A DNA stretch of 64,000 nt from assembly GCF_003350325.1 (NCBI RefSeq), contig NZ_QLYZ01000011.1, positions 62,001-126,000 of the forward strand, read 5' to 3'. Under the pieces are notes generated by a model. It saw nothing but the letters and a program-made list of their open reading frames with translations. It did no database searches and was not told the origin of the DNA. Made by a program: the position numbers and the translations under genes. Each line of letters begins with the position of its first letter. Position 1 is the first letter of the stretch. The stretch is from Vibrio rhodolitus (GTDB lineage Bacteria > Pseudomonadota > Gammaproteobacteria > Enterobacterales > Vibrionaceae). This document shows positions 37,685-47,645 of the stretch, one piece after another.

Positions 37685-38635
37685 ATGAACACTGAGCAAC
37701 CGACTCCAGTTGTAGAAGAAAACACCGAAGCATTCCACATTGAGCCTGGCACCCTGTTAAAGCAACATCGCGAGCAAGCGGGATTAACGCAAAAACAAGT
37801 GGCTGATCGCCTTAGATTGCGCGTAGCGATTATTGAACAGATTGAACGCAATGAGTTCGAACCTGATCAGGTTGCGACATTTACGCGTGGCTACCTGCGC
37901 TCGTATGCCAAAGTGGTGAATGCGGATGAGGGGGAAGTGCTGGCGGCATTGGATCATATGCTTGGTACTCAGCCTCCTCAAGAACAGAAAATGAAGAGTT
38001 TTTCACGTAAAACCAACCGTGAGAAGCACGACAGCCGTATTATGGCGCTCACTTGGGGCATCGTGATTGTGATTGTCGCAATTTCATCGGTTTGGTGGTG
38101 GCAGAATCAACAAAAAGATGATCTTGAATTGCGTGCAGAACAAGAAAACGCGCTGGTGGCTGATTTAGAAACTCAACCGCAGCTTGATACGAGCATTGAT
38201 GAACTATCTGCTGACTCGGCAGCGCCTGAGGCACCTACCGCTGAGACAGAACAAGCGCCAAGTAGTGAAACTGAATCAACAGCCGTGGCTGATGATGCTA
38301 ACAGTACTGCGATTTCTGCACCTCAAGAAGCAGAAGAAACGGTAGTGGCAGAGCAACCACAAGTGGCTGCCGAAGTTGTTAAACCTGAAATTGTTGCTAA
38401 TCGTCTGGAAATGAATTTTAAAGATGAATGCTGGGTTCAGGTGAAAGATGCGACAGGTAAAACACTGATTAGTGGCATTAAACGTGGTGGTGAAACCTTA
38501 GAACTTGAGGGTAAACTGCCATATAACGTCATTTTAGGTGCGCCAGAAAACGTTTCTATCACCTTAGCGAGTGAAACTGTCGACCTTTCTGGGTATACTT
38601 CAGGCAAAGCAGCAAGATTCACCTTACCTTTATAA
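37685..38635 (+). CDS. rodZ: Cytoskeletal membrane protein RodZ
   Basis: 316-residue RodZ, which links the MreB cytoskeleton to the wall-elongation machinery. An N-terminal HTH_25 domain (about 18-85) includes [20 protein letters not shown] and [15 protein letters not shown]. One transmembrane helix lies at about 120-138 ([19 protein letters not shown]). A long acidic Ala/Glu/Thr-rich linker (about 145-235) follows, then a periplasmic DUF4115 domain beginning [18 protein letters not shown]. Only 5 bases separate it from ispG, so the two are co-transcribed, as in related bacteria. Confidence 0.94.
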   Translation: MNTEQPTPVVEENTEAFHIEPGTLLKQHREQAGLTQKQVADRLRLRVAIIEQIERNEFEPDQVATFTRGYLRSYAKVVNADEGEVLAALDHMLGTQPPQEQKMKSFSRKTNREKHDSRIMALTWGIVIVIVAISSVWWWQNQQKDDLELRAEQENALVADLETQPQLDTSIDELSADSAAPEAPTAETEQAPSSETESTAVADDANSTAISAPQEAEETVVAEQPQVAAEVVKPEIVANRLEMNFKDECWVQVKDATGKTLISGIKRGGETLELEGKLPYNVILGAPENVSITLASETVDLSGYTSGKAARFTLPL

Positions 38636-38640
38636 AGACT

Positions 38641-39759
38641 ATGCAACACGAATCTCCTATTAAACGTCGCCCATCGACTCGAATCTATGTGGGCGATGTG
38701 CCTATTGGTGATGGCGCACCGATTGCGGTGCAGTCTATGACTAACACCAGAACAACAGACGTGGAAGCGACTGTTGCACAAATTCGAGCACTGGAAAATG
38801 TCGGCGCAGATATCGTGCGTGTATCTGTACCAACCATGGATGCCGCTGAGGCGTTCAAGCAAATTAAACAACAAGTCAACATACCGCTTGTGGCAGATAT
38901 TCATTTTGACTATCGCATTGCCCTGAAAGTGGCGGAGTACGGCGTTGACTGTTTACGCATTAACCCAGGTAATATCGGCAACGAAGAGCGTATTCGCTCA
39001 GTGGTTGATTGCGCGCGTGACAAAAACATCCCAATTCGTATTGGTGTAAATGGTGGCTCTCTGGAAAAAGATATCCAGATGAAATACGGCGAACCGACAC
39101 CGGAAGCTTTGGTAGAGTCCGCGATGCGTCATGTTGATATCCTTGATCGCCTTAACTTTGATCAATTCAAAGTCAGTGTGAAAGCTTCGGATGTCTTCCT
39201 TGCGGTAGATTCTTACCGTTTGCTGGCGAAGAAGATCGATCAACCCCTTCACTTGGGTATTACCGAAGCGGGTGGTGCGCGTGCTGGTGCGGTTAAGTCA
39301 TCGGTAGGTCTTGGTATGCTACTTGCGGAAGGTATCGGTGATACACTTCGCATTTCCCTTGCGGCGAACCCAGTAGAAGAGATCAAAGTTGGCTTTGATA
39401 TTCTAAAATCACTGCGCATTCGCTCACGTGGTATTAACTTTATTGCTTGCCCTAGCTGTTCTCGTCAAGAGTTTGATGTTATCGCGACAGTAAATGCACT
39501 TGAAGAACGTCTTGAAGACATCATTACCCCAATGGATGTATCTATCATCGGTTGTGTGGTAAATGGTCCTGGCGAAGCCGAGGTATCACACCTAGGTTTG
39601 GCCGGTAGCAACAAGAAGAGCGCATTTTACGAAGATGGTAAACGTCAAAAAGAGCGTTTTGACAACGACGATCTGGTGAACCAGCTAGAAGCAAAAATTC
39701 GTGCGAAAGCAGCCGTAATGGATGAAAGCAATCGCATCGAAATTAAAGTGCAAAACTAA
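38641..39759 (+). CDS. ispG: 4-hydroxy-3-methylbut-2-en-1-yl diphosphate synthase IspG
   Basis: 372-residue 4Fe-4S enzyme converting MEcPP to HMBPP in the MEP isoprenoid pathway. The N-terminal TIM barrel begins [20 protein letters not shown] and includes [19 protein letters not shown]. The cluster-binding cysteines are in [14 protein letters not shown] and [19 protein letters not shown]. Length equals the E. coli protein (372). It follows rodZ directly and precedes hisS by 35 bases, the canonical arrangement. Assignment is certain. Confidence 0.98.
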   Translation: MQHESPIKRRPSTRIYVGDVPIGDGAPIAVQSMTNTRTTDVEATVAQIRALENVGADIVRVSVPTMDAAEAFKQIKQQVNIPLVADIHFDYRIALKVAEYGVDCLRINPGNIGNEERIRSVVDCARDKNIPIRIGVNGGSLEKDIQMKYGEPTPEALVESAMRHVDILDRLNFDQFKVSVKASDVFLAVDSYRLLAKKIDQPLHLGITEAGGARAGAVKSSVGLGMLLAEGIGDTLRISLAANPVEEIKVGFDILKSLRIRSRGINFIACPSCSRQEFDVIATVNALEERLEDIITPMDVSIIGCVVNGPGEAEVSHLGLAGSNKKSAFYEDGKRQKERFDNDDLVNQLEAKIRAKAAVMDESNRIEIKVQN

Positions 39760-39794
39760 ATCTCAACGAAGTAATTAAAATTACGGTAAATATT

Positions 39795-41063
39795 GTGGCA
39801 AAACCAATTCAAGCAATTCGAGGCATGAACGATTGTCTCCCAACTCAATCACCACTGTGGCAAAAGCTAGAAAATACAGTGAAGAACGTAATTAGCGCAT
39901 ACGGTTATAATGAAATGCGCATGCCAATCGTTGAGATGACGCATCTATTTAGTCGCGCAATCGGTGAAGTGACTGACGTTGTAGAAAAAGAGATGTACAC
40001 CTTTGAAGATCGCAATGGTGACAGCCTAACTCTACGTCCAGAAGGCACTGCGGGTTGTGTGCGTGCAGGTATCGAAAACGGTCTACTGTACAACCAAGAA
40101 CAACGTGTATGGTACATGGGTCCTATGTTCCGTCACGAGCGTCCACAAAAAGGTCGTTACCGTCAATTCCACCAATGTGGTGTGGAAGTGTTTGGTCTAA
40201 ACGGTCCAGACGTTGATGCAGAACTTATCATGATGACTGCACGTCTATGGCGTGAGCTAGGCATCGAAAAGCATGTGCGCCTTGAGCTGAACTCAATTGG
40301 TTCTCTTGATGCGCGAGCTAACTACCGTGAAGCTTTGATTGCTTTCCTAGAGCAACATATGGATGTTCTAGATGAAGATTGTAAACGTCGTATGCACACT
40401 AACCCGCTACGTGTACTGGATACTAAAAACCCAGATGTACAAGCGATCTTAGGTGATGCACCGCGTCTATCTGAATACCTAGATGAAGAATCTAAGCAAC
40501 ATTTTGCAGGTCTATGTGAACTTCTTGATGCGGCTGGTATCGAATACACAGTAAATGAGCGTCTAGTACGTGGTCTTGACTACTACAACCGTACGGTATT
40601 TGAGTGGATCACTGAAAGCCTAGGCTCACAAGGCACAGTATGTGGTGGTGGTCGTTATGACGGTCTAGTTGAACAACTAGGCGGTAAAGCGACGCCAGCA
40701 GTGGGCTTTGCAATGGGTCTTGAGCGTCTAGTACTCATGCTAGAAACTCTAGAGCTAACCGACGTTCGTCGCAGTGTTGATGTTTACATGGTGACTGCAG
40801 GCGAAGGTACTATGATGGCGGGTATGAAGCTGGCTGAACAGCTACGCGAACAAGTACCAGGTCTACGTGTGATGAACCACTTCGGTGGTGGTAACTTCAA
40901 GAAGCAATTTAAGCGTGCAGATAAAGTAGGCGCAGTAGTTGCGCTTGTATTGGGCGAAAACGAAGTTGCTGACAACAGCGTAGTATTGAAAGACCTCGTT
41001 GGCGGTACGCAAGAAACTTACAGCCAAGCGGATGTGATTGCGAAACTCGCTGAGCTAATCTAA
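39795..41063 (+). CDS. hisS: Histidyl-tRNA synthetase
   Basis: 422-residue class II aminoacyl-tRNA synthetase. The motifs are: start [15 protein letters not shown]; motif 2 [19 protein letters not shown]; the histidine-specific loops [15 protein letters not shown] and [14 protein letters not shown]; and motif 3 [17 protein letters not shown]-terminal anticodon-binding domain occupies about 330-422. The start is GTG. Leucine codons are mostly CTA and CTT, unlike the recBCD genes, hinting at adaptation to high expression. A terminator-like hairpin lies between it and yfgM. Confidence 0.98.
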   Translation: MAKPIQAIRGMNDCLPTQSPLWQKLENTVKNVISAYGYNEMRMPIVEMTHLFSRAIGEVTDVVEKEMYTFEDRNGDSLTLRPEGTAGCVRAGIENGLLYNQEQRVWYMGPMFRHERPQKGRYRQFHQCGVEVFGLNGPDVDAELIMMTARLWRELGIEKHVRLELNSIGSLDARANYREALIAFLEQHMDVLDEDCKRRMHTNPLRVLDTKNPDVQAILGDAPRLSEYLDEESKQHFAGLCELLDAAGIEYTVNERLVRGLDYYNRTVFEWITESLGSQGTVCGGGRYDGLVEQLGGKATPAVGFAMGLERLVLMLETLELTDVRRSVDVYMVTAGEGTMMAGMKLAEQLREQVPGLRVMNHFGGGNFKKQFKRADKVGAVVALVLGENEVADNSVVLKDLVGGTQETYSQADVIAKLAELI

Positions 41064-41077
41064 CCAAATTTAAGTTT

Positions 41078-41110
41078 AAAAAAGTGGCGATGAGAGTCGC
41101 CACTTTTGTG
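41078..41110 (+). terminator. Intrinsic terminator or attenuator between hisS and yfgM
   Basis: 11-base stem AAAAGTGGCGA / TCGCCACTTTT (41080-41090 / 41097-41107) with a six-base loop. It lies 22 bases before yfgM, so it probably tunes read-through into yfgM-bamB rather than ending all transcription. It also rules out the ATG at 41084 as a yfgM start. Confidence 0.8.
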
Positions 41111-41128
41111 ATGTTAAGAGGACAGGAA

Positions 41129-41743
41129 GTGGAACTCTACGATACTGAAGAACAACAAGTTGAAGCGATTAAAGATTGGTGGAAAGAGAACGGTAAAGCA
41201 GTCATCTTTGGTGCTGTTATCGGTCTAGGCGGTCTATTTGGCTGGCGCTACTACCAAGATTCAACTATTGCTGCTCAAGAAGCTGCTTCTGAAAGCTACA
41301 CCAAGACAATTGAGCAGTTGGCAGCCACTGGTGCAGACGCTGAAGCTCAAGTACAAAGCTTCATCGATGCTAATGGTGAGACTGAATACGCGGTACTAGC
41401 CTCACTGCAATTGGCAAAAGTTCAGGTTGAAGCAAACCAACTTGATGCTGCGATTGAACAGCTACAATGGGCAAGCACAGCATCGAAAGATCAAGCTCTT
41501 CAAGCGGTAATTAACTACCGTCTAGCTCGTCTGCAATCTGAGCAAGGCAAATTTGACGCTGCCGTTGCTCAACTAGACAAGATCACTGACGAAGGTTGGG
41601 CTGGTCGTGTTGATGAGCTAAAAGGTGACATCTTACTGCGCAAGGGAGATGCAGAAGGTGCATACGCAGCATACACCGAAGCACAACAAGCGGGTGATGC
41701 AAGCGAAGCACTACAAATGAAATTGGATGATCTAGCCAAGTAA
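41129..41743 (+). CDS. yfgM: Tetratricopeptide-like ancillary SecYEG translocon protein YfgM
   Basis: 204-residue inner-membrane protein with one N-terminal helix (about 24-42, AVIFGAVIGLGGLFGWRYY) and a periplasmic TPR-like domain. E. coli YfgM associates with SecYEG and PpiD and aids outer-membrane protein traffic. The start is GTG 41129 with AGAGG seven bases before it. The predicted protein then opens with ELYDTEEQQVEAIKDWW, matching the family, while the in-frame ATG at 41084 falls inside a terminator hairpin. It precedes bamB by 11 bases, so the two are co-translated. Confidence 0.9.
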   Translation: MELYDTEEQQVEAIKDWWKENGKAVIFGAVIGLGGLFGWRYYQDSTIAAQEAASESYTKTIEQLAATGADAEAQVQSFIDANGETEYAVLASLQLAKVQVEANQLDAAIEQLQWASTASKDQALQAVINYRLARLQSEQGKFDAAVAQLDKITDEGWAGRVDELKGDILLRKGDAEGAYAAYTEAQQAGDASEALQMKLDDLAK

Positions 41744-41754
41744 GGGCAAGTTGG

Positions 41755-42915
41755 ATGAAGAAATTGCTGAACAAGGCATTGACGACAGTTGCAGTAATCG
41801 GCGTGTTAGCAGGTTGTGCGAGTGAAGAAGACACCATCATTATGGCGCCAGTGCCACAAGTGGACAGCGAGTTTACGACCTCTTCGGTATGGCGCAGTTC
41901 AGTTGGTGATGGTGTTGAGCAATACTTTTCTAAGTTAGCACCGGTATACGCTTACGACACAGTATTTGTTGCAAGCCGTAATGGTGAAGTGAAAGCGCTA
42001 AATCCTGAAACTGGCGACGAGCTTTGGTCTATCGACTTAGAAGAAGATGTACCGGCTCGTTTGTCTGGTGGTATTGCTGCTGCTTATGACAAGCTGTTTA
42101 TTGGTAGTGAAAATGGTGAAGTGATTGCGCTAAACCGCGAAACAGGTGAGCTGTTATGGCGCACCCCTGTGCAAGGTGAAGTGTTATCTGTACCAGCAAC
42201 TGATGAAAGCCTTGTGATGGCGCATACAAGTGAAGGTTTGCTTGTGGCTCTTGATCAGCAAAGCGGTGAGCAAAAATGGGCAATCAGTACTGAAGTGCCA
42301 ACTTTGACGCTACGTGGCACCAGTGCACCAGTGACTGTATCAGGTGCAGTGTTCTGGGGCACGGCAAATGGTCGTTTAGCCGCAGCTATCATTCAACGTG
42401 GTCAGCTAATTTGGCAACAACCAATTGGCACACCGAAAGGCGCGACTGAGATCGATCGTATTGTGGATGTTGACGCATCACCAATGTTGATGGGCAGCAC
42501 CCTGTATGTGGTGGGCTACAATGGTCAGCTAACCGCAATCGATCTTCGCTCAGGTCAACCAGCGTGGAAGCGCACCTATTCATCTGCGACTGATATGGCC
42601 AATGATGGTAGTCGTTTGTTCTTAGTGACAGATAAAGATCACTTGGTTGCAGTCGATGCGCGCAGTGGTACTGAACTGTGGACGAACAAGCAGCTAGAAC
42701 ACCGTCTGCTGACCGCACCTAAAGTAATGGGTGACTATCTAGTGGTTGGTGATAGCGAAGGCTACCTATATTGGGTAGATCGTAGCACGGGTGAGTTTGT
42801 TGCGATGCAAGAAGAGGGCAATGGTGGTTTTGCAGTTGCACCGATTCAACTTGATGATGGATTTTTAATCACGACACGCGATGGCGATGTAAAGAAACTA
42901 ACGCTCAGCGAATAA
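41755..42915 (+). CDS. bamB: Outer-membrane protein assembly factor BamB
   Basis: 386-residue lipoprotein of the BAM complex, which inserts beta-barrel proteins into the outer membrane. The lipobox VLAGC has Cys21 as the lipidation site. The mature part is an eight-bladed beta-propeller of PQQ-like repeats; typical blade motifs are ALNPETGDELWSIDL, ALNRETGELLWRTPV, ALDQQSGEQKWAIS, AIDLRSGQPAWKRTY and AVDARSGTELWTNKQ. Position between yfgM and der is canonical. Assignment is very secure. Confidence 0.97.
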   Translation: MKKLLNKALTTVAVIGVLAGCASEEDTIIMAPVPQVDSEFTTSSVWRSSVGDGVEQYFSKLAPVYAYDTVFVASRNGEVKALNPETGDELWSIDLEEDVPARLSGGIAAAYDKLFIGSENGEVIALNRETGELLWRTPVQGEVLSVPATDESLVMAHTSEGLLVALDQQSGEQKWAISTEVPTLTLRGTSAPVTVSGAVFWGTANGRLAAAIIQRGQLIWQQPIGTPKGATEIDRIVDVDASPMLMGSTLYVVGYNGQLTAIDLRSGQPAWKRTYSSATDMANDGSRLFLVTDKDHLVAVDARSGTELWTNKQLEHRLLTAPKVMGDYLVVGDSEGYLYWVDRSTGEFVAMQEEGNGGFAVAPIQLDDGFLITTRDGDVKKLTLSE

Positions 42916-42937
42916 TTTCGTGATATAATTCACATTC

Positions 42938-42972
42938 GGCTCCTGGCTGGTAACAGCTAGGAGTCGTTTTGT
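42938..42972 (+). terminator. Terminator after bamB
   Basis: 12-pair stem (42938-42949 / 42954-42965, two G-U pairs) around a GTAA tetraloop, followed by a T-rich CGTTTTGTTT tract. Confidence 0.8.
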
Positions 42973-43009
42973 TTATAAGAAACAAGTATTTAAGTGTAGA
43001 TAGTGTTGC

Positions 43010-43057
43010 TATAGGTAACAATTTGGCGAGAGGACATTTTGTCAGTCGTTACCTATA
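43010..43057 (+). promoter_or_regulatory. Inverted repeat in the der leader
   Basis: TATAGGTAAC (43010-43019) and GTTACCTATA (43048-43057) form a perfect 10-base inverted repeat around 28 bases that include a purine-rich GGCGAGAGGAC. It ends 33 bases before the der start. It may act as an mRNA stem or a protein-binding site; no known family is recognised. Confidence 0.4.
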
Positions 43058-43090
43058 ACTACATAAGAATAGAATATTGTAGAGGTTGTT

Positions 43091-44578
43091 ATGGTTCCTG
43101 TTGTTGCTCTAGTAGGGCGTCCGAACGTAGGTAAGTCTACGTTGTTTAACCGCTTAACTCGCACACGTGATGCGCTAGTGGCGGACTTCCCTGGCTTAAC
43201 TCGTGACCGTAAATATGGCCAAGCTAAGCTTGGTGAGCATGAATTTATTGTGATTGATACCGGCGGTATCGATGGCACTGAAGAAGGCGTAGAGACAAAA
43301 ATGGCACAGCAATCGCTAGCGGCGATTGATGAAGCTGATGTTGTACTATTTATGGTAGATGGCCGCGCTGGTCTAACTGCCGCTGATGAAGCAATTGCAC
43401 AACACCTACGCAAGCTAGAAAAGCCAGCGATGCTGGTAGTAAACAAAATTGACGGTATTGATGCTGACGCAGCAAGCGCAGAGTTTTGGCAACTTGGTAT
43501 GGAAGATATGTACCAGATTGCTGCTGCTCACGGTCGCGGTGTTGCAGCGCTTATCGATCTAGCGCTAAACCCATTTGCAGAAAAATTCGCAGAAGAAACT
43601 CAAGGTGAGATCACTGACCTGACTGAGTTTGAAGATGAAGAACAAGAGCAACTGGATTACAGCGAAGAAGAAGCGGAAGCTGAATTCAAACGCCTACAGG
43701 ATCAGCCAATCAAATTGGCAATCATCGGTCGTCCAAACGTAGGTAAATCAACGCTGACTAACCGTATTTTAGGTGAAGAGCGTGTGGTTGTTTACGATAT
43801 GCCAGGAACGACTCGTGACTCTATCTACATTCCGATGGAGCGTGATGGTCGTGAATACGTACTGATTGATACTGCGGGTGTTCGTCGTCGTACGCGCATC
43901 AACGAAACAGTTGAGAAGTTCTCAGTTGTTAAAACGCTAAAAGCGGTTGAAGATGCCAACGTGGTACTTTTGATCATCGACGCTCGTGAAAACATCTCTG
44001 ATCAAGATCTAAGCCTACTAGGTTTTGCGCTAAATGCAGGTCGTTCGATTGTTCTTGCGGTAAACAAGTGGGATGGTCTGGATAACGATGTAAAAGAATC
44101 AGTGAAGAAAGAGCTAGACCGTCGTCTAGGCTTCGTTGACTTTGCGCGTATTCACTTTATCTCAGCACTACACGGTACAGGTGTTGGTCACCTATTTGAA
44201 TCAGTACAAGAAGCATACAAGTCAGCCACGACGCGTGTAGGTACTTCTGTTCTGACTCGCATCATGAAGATGGCAACCGACGATCACCAGCCACCAATGG
44301 TTCGTGGTCGCCGTGTGAAACTGAAATACGCGCACGCGGGTGGTTATAACCCACCAATTATCGTGATCCACGGTAACCAAGTTCGCGAACTACCAGATTC
44401 ATACAAGCGTTTCTTGATGAACTACTACCGTAAGTCGCTAGAGATCATGGGTACGCCGATTCGTATTCAGTTCCAGAACAGTGAAAACCCATTTGAAGGT
44501 AAAACAACCAAAATGACACTGTCTCAAGAGCGTAACCGTAAACGCCTAATGAGCATGGTTAAAAACCGTAAAAAGTAA
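43091..44578 (+). CDS. der: Ribosome biogenesis GTPase Der (EngA)
   Basis: 495-residue GTPase with two tandem G domains, essential for 50S ribosomal subunit maturation. Domain 1: P-loop [12 protein letters not shown] (about 9-20), DTGG, NKID near 118. An acidic linker (about 165-200) follows. Domain 2: [12 protein letters not shown] (about 212-223), DTAGVRRR and NKWDG. The C-terminal KH-like domain includes [25 protein letters not shown] lies five bases before the ATG. The preceding terminator and inverted-repeat leader suggest an independent promoter. Length and motifs are standard. Confidence 0.98.
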   Translation: MVPVVALVGRPNVGKSTLFNRLTRTRDALVADFPGLTRDRKYGQAKLGEHEFIVIDTGGIDGTEEGVETKMAQQSLAAIDEADVVLFMVDGRAGLTAADEAIAQHLRKLEKPAMLVVNKIDGIDADAASAEFWQLGMEDMYQIAAAHGRGVAALIDLALNPFAEKFAEETQGEITDLTEFEDEEQEQLDYSEEEAEAEFKRLQDQPIKLAIIGRPNVGKSTLTNRILGEERVVVYDMPGTTRDSIYIPMERDGREYVLIDTAGVRRRTRINETVEKFSVVKTLKAVEDANVVLLIIDARENISDQDLSLLGFALNAGRSIVLAVNKWDGLDNDVKESVKKELDRRLGFVDFARIHFISALHGTGVGHLFESVQEAYKSATTRVGTSVLTRIMKMATDDHQPPMVRGRRVKLKYAHAGGYNPPIIVIHGNQVRELPDSYKRFLMNYYRKSLEIMGTPIRIQFQNSENPFEGKTTKMTLSQERNRKRLMSMVKNRKK

Positions 44579-44596
44579 CCACTAACGATTTACTTG

Positions 44597-44627
44597 AAAA
44601 GCGCCTACAATGTAGGCGCTTTTTTTA
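44597..44627 (+). terminator. Terminator after der
   Basis: AGCGCCTAC / GTAGGCGCT stem with a tight AAT loop and seven T. Confidence 0.92.
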
Positions 44628-44657
44628 TCTTCAAAGAACAATGAAATCGAAATTACA

Positions 44658-45542
44658 ATGACTGTAACCCCAACTATTACTCAGTTTTGTCATCAAACTT
44701 GGCAACTCACTGCACAAATACAGCTTAGCCAAACATCAGGTGACGTTGTCTATATCGTGACCGATAAAACCCCATTCCACCCAGTTAGCCATGTTTGGCC
44801 TGATCATCCTGCTGACAGAGGTACACTTGCGTTAAATGGTAGTGAGTATCCGCTCATCGACTGTCTAGTTGGTGCGGTAGAACTTGCCAGCAATACGCTC
44901 TACGTTGATAAAGCCATCCCGGTAAAGCGTGATGAAGCAGGTTGGGCATTTGTAGTGGTTCATGTGGTTGAAAATACAAACGCAGTATTTTCTACTGGTG
45001 ATAGCTTAGTGCTATCGGTTGATAAGCACTACCAACAGGCTTTGAGTCGCGGTCACAGTGCTGGGCATCTTGCCTTTTTAGCCTTGAACAAGGTTTTAAC
45101 TGATCAAGGCTACTGGCGAAAAGACGCTGACCGTAAAGATACCCTTGGCAGTTATGATTTCAACAATTACGCCCAAGAGACTAGCTTTGTCACTGCCGAT
45201 AAATGCTTAGATAGTTACCGCCTAGGTAAAACGCTGCGTAAACGTGGGTTAAATAGTGCCGATGTTTCCGAACAGCTTCAATCGATAGAAAATAATGTAA
45301 ATCAAATGGTTAGCGATTGGTTGGCGCAGAAAGGTGATGTGGTTATGCACTGTGAAGGGGAGGCTTTAACCGACTCGCGTTACTGGCGCTGCGATTTAGG
45401 TGATGGCAAGATTGCCGAGATTCCCTGTGGCGGCACTCATGTAAATAGCTTAAAAGAATACGCGAGTATTAAGGTGAGTTTGCGCGAAACAAGTCCAAAT
45501 TACATTGAAATGCAGACCGATGTAATTGCAGCCAGCGCATAA
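44658..45542 (+). CDS. Alanyl-tRNA editing protein, AlaX-type metal-dependent hydrolase
   Basis: 294-residue protein related to the editing domain of alanyl-tRNA synthetase. It probably deacylates mischarged Ser- or Gly-tRNA(Ala). Zinc ligands are visible as H133 and H137 in RGHSAGHLAF and C257 and H261 in PCGGTHVNSL. The N-terminal half (1-125) is a beta-barrel resembling the AlaX-M/L glycine-motif domain. No aminoacylation domain is present, so it acts in trans. It stands alone between der and a zinc-ribbon gene. The general function is well supported, while the exact substrate is inferred. Confidence 0.85.
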   Translation: MTVTPTITQFCHQTWQLTAQIQLSQTSGDVVYIVTDKTPFHPVSHVWPDHPADRGTLALNGSEYPLIDCLVGAVELASNTLYVDKAIPVKRDEAGWAFVVVHVVENTNAVFSTGDSLVLSVDKHYQQALSRGHSAGHLAFLALNKVLTDQGYWRKDADRKDTLGSYDFNNYAQETSFVTADKCLDSYRLGKTLRKRGLNSADVSEQLQSIENNVNQMVSDWLAQKGDVVMHCEGEALTDSRYWRCDLGDGKIAEIPCGGTHVNSLKEYASIKVSLRETSPNYIEMQTDVIAASA

Positions 45543-45703
45543 TGCGATCTTTTTATTAAAAACTAAAAATGTGATTTTTTGAAAGTCATTTTAGATTTAA
45601 ATCTGGTTTAAAATCCAAAAACAGCACATGTAACTTATGCTTTCGGTGTGTGGTTATATAAATATTCTTTTTAGGGCAGATCGCTGATCAAAATGGATTT
45701 AGC

Positions 45704-45726
45704 AGATGATCTTATGAAGATCATCT
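45704..45726. other. Dyad in the AlaX-yfgJ gap
   Basis: Perfect 10-base inverted repeat AGATGATCTT-ATG-AAGATCATCT. No T-run follows directly. It is the only marked structure in the 317-base gap 45543-45859, which otherwise has AT-rich promoter-like sequence and no supported gene. Confidence 0.5.
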
Positions 45727-45859
45727 TGGCAGATAGAGTGCTTTTTAGTCAATTAATCGATGCACGCAATGTGACGGCAATACGGACGTGACAAAGATCA
45801 AGGAGCGATGGGTGATGTGCGTTCACAATGGGATCCAGTGGAACCATGAGGGAAAAACA

Positions 45860-46087
45860 ATGAGTGATAATATGTGCCCACAATGTCAGCAAGAACTTGA
45901 TTGGCAAGGTCACTACCACTGCAATAACTGCGCAGAGTCCTTTATCAAGATCGGTTATTGCCCTGATTGTCAGGCGCAACTGGAAAAGCTACAGGCATGC
46001 GGCTCAGCGAGCTATTTTTGCAATAGCTGCAATGAGTTGAAATCGAAGTCGCGAGTGCGGTTCGAGTTTGAGAAAAAGGCAGATTAA
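45860..46087 (+). CDS. yfgJ: Zinc-ribbon protein, YfgJ family
   Basis: 75-residue protein with paired CxxC knuckles: [29 protein letters not shown] and FCNSCNELK, plus ACGSASYF. The pattern and spacing resemble E. coli YfgJ, which also lies near der and xseA. Probably binds two zinc ions; function unknown. I take ATG 45860 because GAGGGA is six bases upstream and the homologous N-terminus starts there; the longer reading from GTG 45788 adds a non-conserved leader. The stop overlaps that of the convergent xseA by four bases. Confidence 0.85.
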   Translation: MSDNMCPQCQQELDWQGHYHCNNCAESFIKIGYCPDCQAQLEKLQACGSASYFCNSCNELKSKSRVRFEFEKKAD

Positions 46088-47415
46088 TTGACGGTTGAAC
46101 GCAGTTCGCCATCAGCTAAACGGGTGATCAGGGTATCGCCCGTTTTTACATCTTGCGCTGAGTGAACCACGTCACCCTGCTCAGTTTGAGTGATTGAGTA
46201 ACCACGTTTAAGCGTTGCCAGTGGGCTTACCGTATCGAGTTTTTCAGCCGCCAGTGCCAGTTGATGGCGAGATTTAAGTAGCTTTCTGTCCATCGCATCT
46301 AATAGCTTTTGCTCAAGGCGAGCAAGAGTCGCTTGCTGCGCACTGAGACGTTTGGCTGGCGAATGGAGTTGAATACGATGCAGCTGGCGCTCAATTTTTT
46401 GCTGATGCTGAGCAATAAAGCGCTGCATCGCACGCTGAAGGCGCGCATCTAACTCATCAAGCTGCTGGCTTTGACGCTGCAACTGTTGATTTGGATGTTG
46501 TCTGTCTAAACGGTGCTCTAGTTGGCGCAAACTCTGCTTTTGTTCAGCAAAGTAGTAACGCATCGCTGCAAACAGTTTCTGCTCGCGAGTCGCTAAGCCT
46601 TGGGCTTTATGGCTGTTATCACGGCTAACCAGCTCTGCTGCCGCAGAAGGTGTAGGTGCACGCATGTCAGCAACAAAGTCTGCAATGGTGACATCGATTT
46701 CATGACCTACCGCACTGATGATCGGGATCTGGCTTGCCGCAATGGTGCGCGCCAAGATTTCATTGTTGAAACACCATAGATCTTCTAGGGAGCCACCGCC
46801 ACGACCGACAATCAACACATCACACTCATTACGGCTATTGGCACAACCAATTGCTTGAGCAATTTGAATCGCCGCGTCTTCACCTTGCACCATGGTTGGA
46901 TAGATGATGACAGGTAGAGAAGGATCACGACGCTTTAACACATCAAGAATATCGAATAGCGCAGCGCCAGTTTTCGAGGTGACAATACCCACGCACTTTG
47001 GATGCTCAGGCAAAGGCTGTTTGCTGGTTTGAGCAAATAAACCTTCTGCCGCGAGTTTCATCTTCAGCTCTTCGAATTGCTGCTGCAAGCGACCGTCACC
47101 TTCCGGCTGCATACTTTCGATGATCAACTGGTAGTCACCACGTGGCTCATAGAGCGACAAACGAGCTTTTACTAACACTTGATTACCGTTAGTCGGCTTA
47201 AATGATACGTGACGATTGTTACCACGGAACATGGCACATTTGACTTGAGCGCGAGCGTCTTTAAGAGTGAAGTACCAGTGACCAGAGACTGGTGCAGAGA
47301 AGTTAGATATCTCACCAACTAACCAAACGATCCCCATTTCATTCTCAAGCAAAAGGCGCACTTCTGCGTTAAGTCTCGATACGGTAAAGATATTTTGATT
47401 GGTCAGAGATGACAC
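46084..47415 (-). CDS. xseA: Exodeoxyribonuclease VII large subunit
   Basis: 443-residue catalytic subunit of ExoVII, which degrades single-stranded DNA and is implicated in mismatch and damage repair. The N-terminal OB-fold shows [20 protein letters not shown] and [20 protein letters not shown]. The catalytic region holds [36 protein letters not shown] and [21 protein letters not shown] long coiled coil (about 280-400) and a C-terminal RGYSIT motif follow. GTG 47415 is chosen since homologues start just before this point; the frame is open to 47538 but the added residues are non-conserved. Divergent from guaB. Confidence 0.94.
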   Translation of the reverse strand: MSSLTNQNIFTVSRLNAEVRLLLENEMGIVWLVGEISNFSAPVSGHWYFTLKDARAQVKCAMFRGNNRHVSFKPTNGNQVLVKARLSLYEPRGDYQLIIESMQPEGDGRLQQQFEELKMKLAAEGLFAQTSKQPLPEHPKCVGIVTSKTGAALFDILDVLKRRDPSLPVIIYPTMVQGEDAAIQIAQAIGCANSRNECDVLIVGRGGGSLEDLWCFNNEILARTIAASQIPIISAVGHEIDVTIADFVADMRAPTPSAAAELVSRDNSHKAQGLATREQKLFAAMRYYFAEQKQSLRQLEHRLDRQHPNQQLQRQSQQLDELDARLQRAMQRFIAQHQQKIERQLHRIQLHSPAKRLSAQQATLARLEQKLLDAMDRKLLKSRHQLALAAEKLDTVSPLATLKRGYSITQTEQGDVVHSAQDVKTGDTLITRLADGELRSTVN

Positions 47416-47645
47416 AGCTAATCTCGTAGGCGTGAGTATGGAAATTAGCGGCAATATAATACATAGCAAGGGGGTAAATGCAAGAAAAAAATTAAAAATA
47501 TTTGTGGTCAAGCGACAATCTTCACCGTATAATCCCACCGCAATATCTAATCCAAATGCAGCAAAGTTTCCTTACTTTCTGTGCTCATTATGCGAAACGA
47601 TGAGATTGGATTTTCTTTCTACCTATCTATTGTGAGATATTGCAA

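Noticed and set aside
45808..45849. 13-codon upstream ORF before yfgJ with an AAGGAG sequence
   Set aside because: Spacing to the ATG is only about two bases and the peptide has no regulatory codon pattern; probably chance.
47520..47645. Possible PurR box upstream of guaB (GCAGCAAAGTTTCC and GCGAAACGATGAG)
   Set aside because: Both lack the AAACGTTT core; alignment to the consensus needs gaps.
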